64,000 bases of DNA, taken from assembly GCF_022201045.2 (NCBI RefSeq), contig NC_068562.1:22729501-22793500 (forward strand). The letters are read 5' to 3'. The stretch is from Citrus sinensis. Its lineage: Eukaryota > Streptophyta > Magnoliopsida > Sapindales > Rutaceae. Made by a program: the position numbers and the translations under genes. This document shows positions 47,940 to 58,678 of the stretch, one piece after another. The notes beneath the pieces are model-generated. The model had not been told where the DNA came from. It did no database searches and saw only the letters and a program-made list of their open reading frames with translations. Position 1 is the first letter of the stretch, and every line of letters begins with the position of its first letter.

Positions 47940-49330
47940 CAAATAAAATGATTTTAATTTAAATAAATTTGGTGAAACTTATTTAATGGTTATAAATATT
48001 TATTTAAATTTTATTTAAAATTGAGATAGTGTATATTTTAATTTATAACTGTTATAGAAAAAAAATTATAATTATGAAATATAAATTAATAGTATATAGT
48101 AAATATAAATTTTAAATAATAATTTTAATAAAATTATTAAAGATAAAATAAATTTTTTTATCGTATAAGTAAAAAATTATATTAACATAACTTTTAAGGT
48201 ACATCAACTAGTGTTTACCAAATAACAACTGCACAACCTCAATCCCCAACGAACCTTTAATCCGATAAGCTCTTATCATAATTTTTGTTATTATTTAATT
48301 ATTTTTCTAATAGAGTTTTTTAAGCTTAAATAAGTTATTTTGCTTCTATTTGTAAAAACTAAAGTTTTACGCTTTTGGGAGAGGATGTTGAAATTCTTTT
48401 TAAATGTTAAAATATTTAAAATATCATTTACTTATTTTACAATCTTAATTTATTTTTTTAATAACATAATTTTTTAAAAAAACTTGCCTATTAAAGTAAT
48501 TTCATAATTTTTTTAATAAAATCTTATATTAACAACCAAATAACTAAATTGTTTTGGTAAAACTAATAAAAGCTCTATTTGAAAAATTGTACCAAACAAA
48601 GTCTTAAGGTGGTTCTGTATATCTTTTTAAATAAATTTTTATAAATAAAATTTTCACAAAATAAATTTTAGTTATTTAGTTATTAACGAGATTTTTTATT
48701 AAAAATTATAAAATAACTTTAATATACAATTTTTTTAAAGTTATATTATGAAAATAATGAAATATGATTGTTAAATAATTAAAAGATATTTAGTATTTTA
48801 AAAAAATCAACCTCTACTCATAAAAATAAAAAATTTGGGCTTGCAAATAGGAATTAAATAATTTATTTAATCTTAAAAAACTTTACTAAAAAAATTACCA
48901 AACAACAATAAAAAAAATTTTAAAATAGCTTATCAAATTAAAAAAGTATTTATAACTAATAAATAAGATCTACTATACACACTTATTTTGTCCTTAAATG
49001 TAATTTCAGTGAAAGATTTCAATTAACAGCACAACTTTTATAATTTAATAGAACTATAATCATGATATTGAGACCAAATTTTTTTTATTACTATGAGTGG
49101 GTTAAAAGTGTAGTTACAAAATTTATAATTTTTATTTAGTTACCCATAATTCAAGTGGTATACAGACAAAATATGTACTATATTAATAATTAATAAATGA
49201 AACATATCAAAATTTATATATAAACATTCAAAAAAGAGTTATACATTGTTTCAAAATACTAATACATGTTTCTATATAATATTAAAAATATGTAAAGTTA
49301 TCTTAAAAGTTTCTAAACTTTACTTTTTCC
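47940..49330. other. Extremely AT-rich intergenic DNA
   Basis: No gene. Includes the MITE pair listed at 48260-48975. Confidence 0.5.
48260..48975. mobile_element. Two diverged MITE copies
   Basis: Two adjacent copies of the family at 42996, in opposite orientation: about 48260-48605, ending TTGTACCAAACAAAGTC, and about 48606-48975, containing ACCAAACAACAATAAAAAAA. Both are degenerate and without clear target duplications. Confidence 0.45.
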
Positions 49331-49339
49331 TTAAGTTTT

Positions 49340-51095
49340 CCTCTCGTTATCTTATTGTACCACGTGGAGAGAAGTTACTTTAAAACAAAATGTTGGTGGT
49401 AAAATTTGAATCAAGCATGATATGACACGTGTGAAGATATTGCACATGACTTTAAAGTAGTGAATGAAGAGTTGAGGATGAAAGGACAAAATAAAAAGAT
49501 CACGAAAAATCAGCATCAACCACTCAAATCATCTTAAAATAACAAAAAATATCTCATACAATATGTTCAAGTTGCCACATGTTAGTACGGACTACAGAAC
49601 AGTGACAGCCTTGCAAACAGAACCAAGACATGTCATCATTGCATGGTCCCTACTCGGCTGTCTCCAAAATATCCCCTTACAAGCCACCAAGATTAGAAGG
49701 AGAAGGTCCCCTAATACCTCCACTTTAAGATTCTCTTTGATTTCGATCACCTGCGGACCTGATCACCAAACTTTATCTTCAGCCAAAAGGTTTCCCAATG
49801 TTTTCACATCAACCTTGCTTTTGAGCTTTTGAACGAGTTTTATTACTGAATCCTTGTCATGTTGGCTTACCTCGCACGTATCCGCCCCTGTAAGATGGGG
49901 GATTAACATAAAGATAAAGAGAAAAAGCTAATGGAAATGAACAATCAAACTCACAAAGAGGAATGCAAATAATGAAAGTCTCCTATGAGATGTAGTGAAT
50001 ACATGAGGAACCTCCCTTCTATGGGTGATTTCTCTGGCCATGACAAACTAACGACCATACCAAGACGTCAAATAAGTAATGACACCTCAAAGGCACAACA
50101 CACCCTCTTGAAATACCCCTTAAGTGGCAACCAAAACCTCATGAGGACCGATTCCGCACGAATGGCAACCCTGTTCTCCAAAGGGCTACATTTATCCTCC
50201 TGGCCGCCTTAGTCCTACACTAGGCAGTAGCTTTGTGGGGGAAAGGGGGGGGGAAGCAAATGAATATGAGGATCATGCCACAAGATCCCAGGATGATCCC
50301 TATTGAGACTGTCCCCCAATAGAAGATCTACCTAAGGAGAAGTTTAGTGGTGATAAAATTTGAATAAGGCATGATACAACACCTGTGAAGATATTGCACA
50401 TGACTTTTAAGCCCTTGAAAGTAGTAAAGAAAAGGGCAAAATGGAAAGATCTCTAAAAATTAGCACCAGCCTCTTAAATAATTTGAGAACAACAAAAAAT
50501 GCCTTCTACAATATATCTAAGTCACCATGTGTCTATACAGGACCGCAGAACAGTGGCAGCCTTGCCAACAACACTAAGATACTTAGGTTGTCTCCAAAAT
50601 ATCTTCTTACAAGCTACCAAAGTCAGATTAGAGAAAGGGGGACTAGGACACAACTACCTGTACAATCTCTAGTGAAATCATGTGCTTCTTAGCCTAATTA
50701 ATTTATTTAAAATGAGGTAATTAGAATTAAGGACATGTTGCCAACAAAGACTGTCCCTTAGAGGACAGCTATCCAATCCAAGTAAGCTCAAAGGTCTCAA
50801 TTAGAAAGGCCAAACTATCCTTAAAACCCTACTCGAAGAGAGAACTAATTAATAGTGGATCATCACATGTTCAAAAAGACACAAAGATGCTCTCGAGGGT
50901 ATTGCACCTTAAAATGTCTAGTTGATCTCACAAAGGGTGGGTGAGTTCTCTTATTGACAAAAGTATCAACTTTTCTCCTTTTAAGCCCTCGAAAGTAGTG
51001 AAGAAAGAGCCGAAGATGAGAGTGCAAAATGAAAAGACCTCCAAAAACCAGCATCAGCCTCCCAAATAATATAAGAATAACAAAAAATGGCATTA
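49340..51095. repeat. Unidentified repeat, two long and one partial copy
   Basis: Copies at about 49380-49830, 50340-50690 and 50975-51090 share GAAGATATTGCACATGACTTT, ATCAGCATCA-CC, AACAAAAAAT, ACAGAACAGTGACAGCCTTG and CTGTCTCCAAAATATC. The middle block (49860-50330) has no match. It may be a fragmented LTR element. No intact protein. Confidence 0.6.
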
Positions 51096-51371
51096 AAAAA
51101 TTTCATAATGTAATATATTAAATAAAAAAATAATGTCATTAAAAATTTTATTTAATTAGAAAATTATGAAGATAATATAAATCAATTTATAATTATATTA
51201 CTTTTGTTCATATTCTCATTGTTATAATCATCTTTATTGTAGGACCCATGAACTTTATTGTAATGATTATATAAATTCAAATTTGTGAGACCCCTAGCAG
51301 AGATAAAAAATTTGAGAATGCCAATATGATTTTTTCTAGTTTCCTTCACAAACTTCAAAAAACGTAAATGA

Positions 51372-51380
51372 TTCATTTTT
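51372..51380. repeat. Target-site duplication of MULE-2, left
   Basis: TTCATTTTT, repeated without mismatch at 58759-58767, directly outside the terminal repeats. Confidence 0.92.
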
Positions 51381-51460
51381 GAGAAATTTAAACTAATAAC
51401 CAAAAAAACTTTGCTTTTTTTCATCTTAACCCCCCAAAAATATTTCTATCAACATTAGCC
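51381..51460 (+). repeat. MULE-2 left terminal inverted repeat
   Basis: 80 bp, GAGAAATTTAAACTAATAAC at the tip, TTTCTATCAACATTAGCC at the inner end. Weak similarity may continue inward (CAAAATACCCCTCC against CCAAATTACCCTTC). Confidence 0.9.
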
Positions 51461-51639
51461 ATTAAACAACATTTGAGTCCAAAATACCCCTCCCTCATCT
51501 CTTCCCCAACACTCTCTTTCTCTCATCTCTCCCAAACCGATCCAACTCCCATCATCGGCGGCGACATCAACCCCGTCGGCGGCGGCTCCATCTCTCACCG
51601 GCATCCGATCTACGATCCACAACCTTCAACAAAACCTAG

Positions 51640-52085
51640 GTTAGTCATTTTTCTTATTTTCATTAATTTAAAATGAGATTTTAGAATAATAATAGTTATA
51701 GCTTGAGATTGATAATGGTGGTGATGATGTTTGTGGTGGTTGGTGGTGTTTGGGAGTACTGTTTTTGATTTTGGGGTGATTGCGCTTAATTTTGGGGGTG
51801 GGGAGGGAGGGGGGCAGGGCGCGCACCGGCGCCCATCGCTGGGCAGCAGCGCGCGCCCATGCGCGGCCTGCGGTCGCACCAAATCTGGTGCGACAGCAGG
51901 CGCTGTCGCACCAATTTTTTGGTGCGACAGGGCCTGTCGCACGAGTTTTTTGGAGCGACAGGCTTGCCTGTCGCACCAGATTTAGTGCGACAGGCGCCTG
52001 TCGCACCAAAAAATTAGAGTTTTTTTTTTACGAGTTAATTTTTTATTTCTGTAAATATAATGTAATAATTTTATAAATATTACAG
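51640..52085 (+). other. Inferred 5'-UTR intron of MULE-2 protease gene
   Basis: Donor ACCTAG|GTTAGTC at 51639/51640, acceptor ATTACAG at 52085, 4 nt before ATG 52090. The intron holds the left palindromic array. Confidence 0.55.
51872..52009. repeat. Left CG-rich palindromic array of MULE-2
   Basis: About four to five copies of a palindrome built on GGTGCGACAGG..CCTGTCGCACC, separated by short T- or A-rich spacers (AATTTTTT, AGATTTA). Copies differ in the loop (CAGGCG, GGC, CTTG, GC). The same palindrome forms the right array. It is in sharp compositional contrast to the AT-rich surroundings. Confidence 0.92.
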
Positions 52086-52089
52086 ATAC

Positions 52090-55000
52090 ATGGCGAAATC
52101 AGAATCACCGGATATTGAAGTAGGCAAGATGTATTTTCGTTATGCTGATCACTTTCCTGGTCGAATTTCGAGCATGTGTATGTTATCTTCGGTCGTAAAA
52201 GCTATCGAGGAAAAATTAACAAACCGGCAGTTGAGTATGTTCAAAAAGGATATATTTGGGCATTTCTTGGAGTGTCGAAGTTTTCCATTTAGTGGGGTAA
52301 TTTTGCATAATCTTTTACTGCGTCAAGTGGCCCATGAAGAAGATAGCCGTGAGGATCAGTTATGGTTTCAAATTGGTAAGCATTTGATTCGCTTGTCAAT
52401 TGTCGAATGGTGCTTGGTTATTGGACTTTCATTTGGTGTTGATACCAATGAAAAAAATGATGAAATGGAGCAGAGGCTACGGAATACGTATTTTGGTGGT
52501 GTGCATCGTAAGATTAATGTGAAGCAATTTGATGCCGTATTTAAGGAGTTGAATTTCGAGGAAATAGACGATATGGACGCATTAAAGATTGCGATGTTTT
52601 ATTTTGCGGACAGAGTACTAAATGCAAGAAAAAATCACTGTCAAATTAATTTCGATTGGCTTGACCAAGTTGATGATATTCAGTACTTCCGAAAGCGTCC
52701 ATGGGGTCTATTGTCGTGGGAAATGATTTATGAGAGTCTTGACAATGCACTGTTCGAAAAAGACGAGAAATTTAAGAAGACTCGGTTGAAAAATCCAGAT
52801 CATAATATTGAAAAATACAATCTTTACGGATTTACGTCTGGGGTGCAGGTGCTTTTTTTTTGTTTATTAATAAGTTTTATAGTATTAAATATTTGATAGT
52901 TGTTTTATTTGATTTTTCACTTTGGTTGTTGTAGGCTTGGATTTATGAAGCAATCGGAGGGTTACCATCAACATGGGTCGTCAAAACGAAGAGTAAGATT
53001 CCCCGCATTCTGCAATGGAAGCCTATGGCGTCTTCGAGAATCAACTTTGCGGAGGTTTATTCGTTCTTCAACGACGAATCTCGTCTTGTAAGTAATATGT
53101 ATTACTTATTTTTTTAACTTTACTAAATTTAAGTTGGGTTTACTTACTTAAATTTTTCAATTAAATTTATGGCAGACGGACGTTTTACAAACTCTTGAGC
53201 CAAATTCAAAGGAGAGTAGCAGAAAATATTGGCTCTCTGTGAAGGATTACTTGCCAAGCATTCCAGACTGGGTTCATAAGGTCGGTATACTGTAAGTACA
53301 AAAATTTTTTTTATCGAAATTTTTGACTTTTCATTTAGTAATTTTAAATGATACTTTATACAGCACCAACCCTCAATCAACGCGATGCCGTCGGTTACAA
53401 GACAATCGGACGAGCATGACGATCATGACGACATACCAAACCCAATACCAGAGCAGCGTCATGACACTTTTGAGCAGCGTCATGACGCTTTTGAGCAGCG
53501 TCATGACGCTTTTGAGCAGCGTCATGACGCTTTTGAGCAGCGTCATGACGCTTTTGAGGATGAGGTGGCTGTTGATGACCAGCAGCAAACAGACAACTCT
53601 GATGACGCACGGGATTCTGAGGTTATAAATAATATACGATATTTTTCACTTTGGTTGTTATTATTTTTTTATTGTTATTCTAAAGTTTTATTTTTTTCTT
53701 TTGTATTAGTCGAGGACAAAGCAGTTTAATGATTACGTACGACGACGGCTGGATAAGATTGATCGTAACGTGTATGAAATAAAGTCAGAATTAAAAGATT
53801 TTAAAGAAACCGTTGTTGGCTTCATCGACACATTTTCTAAACGTCCAAATAAGGATTCTCCCACTGCACGCTCGTATGCGGTAAGCTAATTTATATTAAA
53901 TAATTATGTTCGTTTAACTTTTAATTTGATAATTATTTAATATGTTCTTTTTGGCGATTGTACAGGCCCCGGATGACTATGGAGTGTATACTGACGTGGG
54001 CAATGAAAATTTGTCTACGCCCACGTCATTGGTTAGTTTCTACGGGGATGTTAGTGGGGAGAGCGTGCAGGTGTTCACAGAGGTGCCTCCGGGCGTTAGT
54101 AAGTTCGGCCGCGCGTACATACCGTCGTATGTTTATAACAGTCCTTACATGATTCCTCCGGTCAGGCGAGGACAGAACGTCCGGAGGTTACCTCGACCCC
54201 AAATCATGGAGCATGCGATTGACATGAGTACGAGTGTGGATGTAAATCCGCTGAGAGGATTGGAGGACTCTAGTTGGTTTGCTGAGTTTGATCGATGGTT
54301 CACTGGTGATATCAGAGTCCGCCGGAACGTCCAGCACCCGCGGTCATTCTTTCAAATAATTTTGGGGACAGCTTCGATGGGATGGCTAGGCGATGAGGTA
54401 TTTATATTTTCCTCGTGGTGTATACTGTTGTGTATTTGTGTATAATTTTTTTTTAAATCGTAATATTTCTGTTTCTCTACAGCATATTCACGAGTATCTC
54501 CGCTTGATTAGCGGGAAACAACGGCAGTATCCAAATGCCTTACTCCAACGTGTCACACATACGGACACATTTTTTTGGGTAACGTGCCGACAAAACTTAC
54601 AAATACTATTTAATTTCTTTAATTATTGCCTTTAAGTTTAATTAATTTATGCATTTCTTGGTTATCTATGTACTAGGTGTTCTTGAATCAGTTATGGAAT
54701 AACGGGAATTGTGCAGTCGATTCAATGGTATTCGACGACCGCTTGAATAGTTATCTGTGTGGGCGACAGCACACAATGTAAAAATCAATGACGGATGTCG
54801 ATATGGTATGTATTTTATTACATTTCACATGTTCTATAATGAAAATATTCGAGGAGTTGTTTTTTCTTTGTTGTATTTCAATTTCATATATAACGAACAT
54901 GTTTTTAAATTTTTATATGCAGTTACTCATCCCTGTTAACTTGGACGGCGCGCATTGGGTACTAGCACGAGTTGACTTTCGGAAAAATAAAGTCTGGATT

Positions 55001-55321
55001 TATGACTCATTACTCACATTTCGCGACGACAAAAGGTACAAGTTGAAATTCAAGCCACTTGAAGTTATATTCCCTCGCTGGTTGGAATATGTTGGCTTCT
55101 ACAATATACGACCTGAGTTGCGGAGTGAAGACCCGTGGAAAGTTATCGCAGTTAAGAGCGCGCCACAACAAGAGCCTGGAACTGGCGATTGCGGTGTTTT
55201 TGTATTGATGGTTACGATGTATTTAATGTTCGGGCTTAGGTTGGAGTTTAACGCTAGTCATGTCGAGTACTTTAGAAAGAAGATTGCGGTTGATATATTT
55301 AATGACGATATTATATTGTAG
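52090..55321 (+). pseudogene. MULE-2 DUF1985 + Ulp1-like cysteine protease gene, one in-frame stop
   Basis: Nine inferred exons, all phase 0: 52090-52848, 52935-53087, 53176-53280, 53364-53621, 53710-53880, 53966-54397, 54483-54578, 54677-54805, 54923-55321; about 834 codons. Exon 1 plus exon 2 carry DUF1985 (IFGHFLECRSFPFSG, VEWCLVIGLSFG, RPWGLLSWEMIY, YNLYGFTSGVQ, AWIYEAIGGLP, PRILQWK). Exon 4 has five EQRHDxF repeats; exon 5 is coiled-coil-like. The last exons hold the protease core: VDM|LLIPVNLDGAHWVLARVDF (His), KVWIYDS (Asp), QQEPGTGDCGVFVLM (Gln, Cys), so all catalytic residues are present. Oddity: TAA at 54779-54781 in exon 8 (between QHTM and KSMTDVDM) interrupts the frame just before the core. 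Readthrough, an unrecognised splice form, a sequence error or a genuine recent nonsense mutation are the options. Expected role is cleavage of SUMO/ubiquitin-like conjugates, unproven for MULE-borne proteins. Confidence 0.82.
53451..53555 (+). repeat. Five 21-bp coding repeats (EQRHDxF)
   Basis: GAGCAGCGTCATGACGCTTTT in five consecutive copies, the first with one change (ACA for GCT region, giving EQRHDTF). In frame with the protease gene, in an acidic linker between DUF1985 and the coiled coil. Near identity implies recent amplification. Confidence 0.95.
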
Positions 55322-55541
55322 ACCTATGTAGTAATTTCAATGTTGAAATTTACATTTTTTTTAATTTCCGCACTTAATTTTATATAATTTTAATGCCTCA
55401 CATTTTGAACTTTAAAATAAAATAAAGTTTTATGAATAATAACAATTTTAACCAACGAAATACAAAAAACAATAACAGTTTTAACCAACGTAACACAAAA
55501 ACAATAATAGTTTTAACCAACGAATAACACACAAAATACAA
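55322..55541. other. Spacer between convergent MULE-2 genes
   Basis: Only 220 bp separate the two stop codons. The stretch at 55436-55530 has three copies of a ~33-bp unit, AACAATAA(C/T)AGTTTTAACC followed by AACG. Both transcripts must terminate here or overlap. Canonical AATAAA appears in TAAAATAAAATAAAG near 55412-55425 (plus). Confidence 0.75.
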
Positions 55542-58178
55542 CTAACTTCGAGTCGACGCAATAGGATTCTTACATCGCTTACGATTATGGCCAAGTTCAT
55601 GACACCGGCCGCATCTTACAGTTCGCCGGTCAACGTCCTCGCCAGCCGAGGGTATTCTGCGCTCTTTACGACATCCAGGTGGCGGTGCCTCAACTGGTGG
55701 GTATACCTGCAGCTCCTGAATTTCATCTGGAACTTCCCAATCAGCCACATCACCAACTGGCTCCACTGGTTGTGCATAAGCCATCGCCAACGATTCTGTA
55801 GTGTAAAAGTCCGAGCAAAGGTTAATAAAATCCACCCGGTGTGTTAGACACGCCGCAATTGCATGAGCACACACAAGCTGATCAAGCTGAAACACTCTGC
55901 AGGAGCAAGTTCTCTTTTGCAAGTCAACCAACCCTTCCTTAAGCCCACCGCCTATAACTTGAAAGCGATGCGGAGACACCGGCCGAACTATCATTCTTTC
56001 AGCTATAGTTCTCCTCTCAGTGACTATTTCATCCGCCCATGTTGTTAGCCGAGTAGTCATGGATTCAGCCACAATTTTTCTATCATAAAACCATTGCTGC
56101 AATGTTTTCCTGAAGTGATCAACAAGATGAGTAACAGGAAATTTTCGAGGTTCCCTCATGAAAGCATTAACACTCTCCGCGATGTTGGTGGTAAGAATGC
56201 TGTACCTCCTACCTTCAAACTGAGACCTTGCCCAATTACACGTACCGACATTATTTTCTAGGTAATCAGCCGCACCCGAGTGGATCATCCACAACCCTTC
56301 AAGTTGTCTCTTAAATTCCTCGTGGCCATATGCTTTTGCTGCATTAATAAAGGCAGGCTCAAATTCATCCCAAAGAGCTTTGGACATTCTAAATTGTGAC
56401 TTAATGTTACCTTTGACGTGGTAAAAACAAACGCCATGAGTTGCATTGTGAAATACTTTAAGAACGGCTCTCCTTATGGCAGTGCATCGATCAGAGATAA
56501 TTACCAACTCAGGTCTATCACCAATCACTCCATGTAACTTCATCATAAACCATTCCCAAGCATCATTATTTTCTGAATCCATGATCCCAATGGCTAACGG
56601 ATACAATTGATTGTTACCATCAAGACATGTTGCCACGAACATGCTTCCACGATATAATCCCTTCAGATGAGTACCATCTACAGCAATGACAGGCCGAATG
56701 TACTGCATAAACCCCTTGATGGAAGATCCGAGTGCTACAAAATAGTACAAGAAATTACCATCTCCATCCTGCTCGAGGTGAGTGACTGTACCCTCATTCG
56801 CTGTAGTTAGTACGTGAGAGTATTTAGGGAGCAAGTTGTATGACTCTGCAGGGTTGCCGCGTACTATTTCAAGACCAACTTCTCTCGCCCTATATGCCTG
56901 CTGGTATGTTAACTGAACACCGTATTCCTGTTGCATATCTGCTCTTATGTCATTGGGAGTATAAATCCTCTTATCTTGAATATATTTTTCTGCGATAATA
57001 TGACCGACAACCCGGCTCCTTAGTTGATGACGTCCATCAACCAATACCTCATTATGACAAGTGTGTACATTATCAATTCTCTTCACCACCCAAGGAACAT
57101 GTTGCTCGTTCGAACTTCTAGTTGCTCGAATACGCCATTTACATGATTCTGAACAACAGTGAGCCTCGAAACGTGTCGTAGTAGACCGTGCAATCTTAAA
57201 ATCAAACTTATCTCTAAAGGCCACCTTGCGTAGTTGTAATATAAGCTCATTCTTCTCAGCAAATAGCTTACCCACGCTGATATCATCTGAGTCACAACTG
57301 CTAACAAAGCTTGGAGCAACCATGTTCGAAGGTAAAGTTGGAGCAAGACTTGTAAGGGGGTCAATTCTCCTTCTCGATCGAACCATAGAAGGAATAGGTC
57401 TATTGCCTCTGTTATTCATAGGAGTATTGTCTTCACACTCATCCTCATCCTGAAACGACGGAACATTCGAAGGACCGGCTCCTCCATCATCACCATCATT
57501 ATTGAAACGAGTGCCCCGCCTTGTATTATTAGAAGGTTCTGCACAAACATTATCCCCCTCTGTCTCATTATGAAAATCATCATTGTCCCGAAAATCATTG
57601 TTGTGATACGGAGAATATTGTTGCTCCAACGACGTTGTTATTGGAAATACCGTTGCTCCAACATCCTGTAACGTAACGCCATTATCATCAATGTTGTCAT
57701 AATTGTCGTGGATTGGAGAGTAATATTGCTGCAGCGATATTGTCCTTGGCAACACCTCTTCATCATTATCGGGGCCAGACATATTTGCTCTAAACGAAGT
57801 TTCTGTATCGACATGTGGCTCAATACTTTCGCTCGGAACTCGAGGTGATGTGGTCACGAATATAGGAATGCATCCAAAATTAGCTACGTCAGATGCCATA
57901 TGCAACACAACTCTCACCATTTCATCATCACATATATCCATGGGCATTGCACATATACGATATAATGTGTTACTAGACCTCAAAGTTGTCTTCATTGTGA
58001 TACTATAGTCATTACGATTTATTTTTAACACCTCATATACTCTTGTCAATAACTGATCAAACAGGTAATTTTTTCCAACCAAAAAAGCTTGATTTTTACC
58101 ATTCACGTACTCCATACAGCCATTCTCTAATGTCTCCCACCAACCATCGTAACACAATTCAAGTACAACTGAATCCAT
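55542..58178 (-). CDS. MULE-2 transposase, MuDR family, intact
   Basis: 878 aa, uninterrupted. It acts in the nucleus, cutting and joining at the element ends. Residues 1-100 are an N-terminal domain (MDSVVLELCYDGWWETLENG), 120-290 an acidic Asn/Asp-rich linker, about 300-375 the MuDR N-terminal zinc region (CCSESCKWRIRA, HTCHNE), 380-450 a conserved helical block (AYRAREVGLEIVRGNPAESY). The DDE core follows: D501 (AVDGTHLKG), D563 (ISDRC), the C-x2-H motif C584/H587 (GVCFYHVK) and E668 (TTNIAESVNAF), a candidate third acid. A SWIM finger (C758, C760, C770, H772) and a CCHC knuckle (C856, C859, H864, C869) end the protein. The ATG follows the inferred leader-intron acceptor (58184) by 5 nt. 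All motifs needed for function appear present, unlike in MULE-1. Confidence 0.95.
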   Translation of the reverse strand: MDSVVLELCYDGWWETLENGCMEYVNGKNQAFLVGKNYLFDQLLTRVYEVLKINRNDYSITMKTTLRSSNTLYRICAMPMDICDDEMVRVVLHMASDVANFGCIPIFVTTSPRVPSESIEPHVDTETSFRANMSGPDNDEEVLPRTISLQQYYSPIHDNYDNIDDNGVTLQDVGATVFPITTSLEQQYSPYHNNDFRDNDDFHNETEGDNVCAEPSNNTRRGTRFNNDGDDGGAGPSNVPSFQDEDECEDNTPMNNRGNRPIPSMVRSRRRIDPLTSLAPTLPSNMVAPSFVSSCDSDDISVGKLFAEKNELILQLRKVAFRDKFDFKIARSTTTRFEAHCCSESCKWRIRATRSSNEQHVPWVVKRIDNVHTCHNEVLVDGRHQLRSRVVGHIIAEKYIQDKRIYTPNDIRADMQQEYGVQLTYQQAYRAREVGLEIVRGNPAESYNLLPKYSHVLTTANEGTVTHLEQDGDGNFLYYFVALGSSIKGFMQYIRPVIAVDGTHLKGLYRGSMFVATCLDGNNQLYPLAIGIMDSENNDAWEWFMMKLHGVIGDRPELVIISDRCTAIRRAVLKVFHNATHGVCFYHVKGNIKSQFRMSKALWDEFEPAFINAAKAYGHEEFKRQLEGLWMIHSGAADYLENNVGTCNWARSQFEGRRYSILTTNIAESVNAFMREPRKFPVTHLVDHFRKTLQQWFYDRKIVAESMTTRLTTWADEIVTERRTIAERMIVRPVSPHRFQVIGGGLKEGLVDLQKRTCSCRVFQLDQLVCAHAIAACLTHRVDFINLCSDFYTTESLAMAYAQPVEPVGDVADWEVPDEIQELQVYPPVEAPPPGCRKERRIPSAGEDVDRRTVRCGRCHELGHNRKRCKNPIASTRS

Positions 58179-58183
58179 TAAGC

Positions 58184-58487
58184 CTGAAATTAAAAAAAAA
58201 TATTTTATTTCAGTCCTAATTAAAATAATACAATTTTAATAAATCTCCAAGAGTGGGTGCGACAGGCAACCTGTCGCCCGAAGCTTGGTGCGACAGGGTG
58301 CCTGTCGCACCAAGTTTTGGTGCGACAGGCACCTGTCGCACCAAGTTTTGCTGCGACAGGCAGCCTGTCGCACCAAGTTTTGCTGCGACAGGCAGCCTGT
58401 CGCACCAAGTTTTGCTGCGACAGGCAGCCTGTCGCCAGATTCAGATTCACCCGACTCAGTTCAGTAAGTTCAGAAAATAATTCATAC
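58184..58487 (-). other. Inferred 5'-UTR intron of MULE-2 transposase
   Basis: On the minus strand, donor ACTG|GTATGAATT at 58488/58487 and acceptor AATTTCAG at 58184. It contains the right palindromic array, mirroring the protease side. Confidence 0.55.
58257..58436. repeat. Right CG-rich palindromic array of MULE-2
   Basis: Six units, the last four at a 32-bp period. Each is a perfect palindrome GCGACAGG-CAG-CCTGTCGC or variant, followed by ACCAAGTTTTG(C/G)T. Same core as the left array (51872-52009). The units are nearly identical, implying recent expansion. Confidence 0.95.
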
Positions 58488-58678
58488 CAGTAAGTGACGT
58501 CGATTTGTGTTGAATTTGGATAGATTATGATCGGATATCACTTTTACAGTTGTCTTTTGCGGTCGCCGTTGGCTTATGATTCAAGAATGAAAAGCTGCTT
58601 TTGGTTTGGCGAGATGGGAGAAACAATGTTGGTTTTGTTCTGTAAAGAAGGGTAATTTGGGAAGAAAGGCTTGTGTTT

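Noticed and set aside
53323..53628. Alternative frame encoding SSVMTLL repeats
   Set aside because: Phase analysis of flanking exons supports the EQRHDxF frame; using the later donor at 53293 would break the downstream frame.
58257..58436. Palindromic 32-bp repeats as a CRISPR-like array or coding repeat (three overlapping frames are open)
   Set aside because: Spacers are identical, the location is a transposon leader, and open frames arise only because the period avoids stops.
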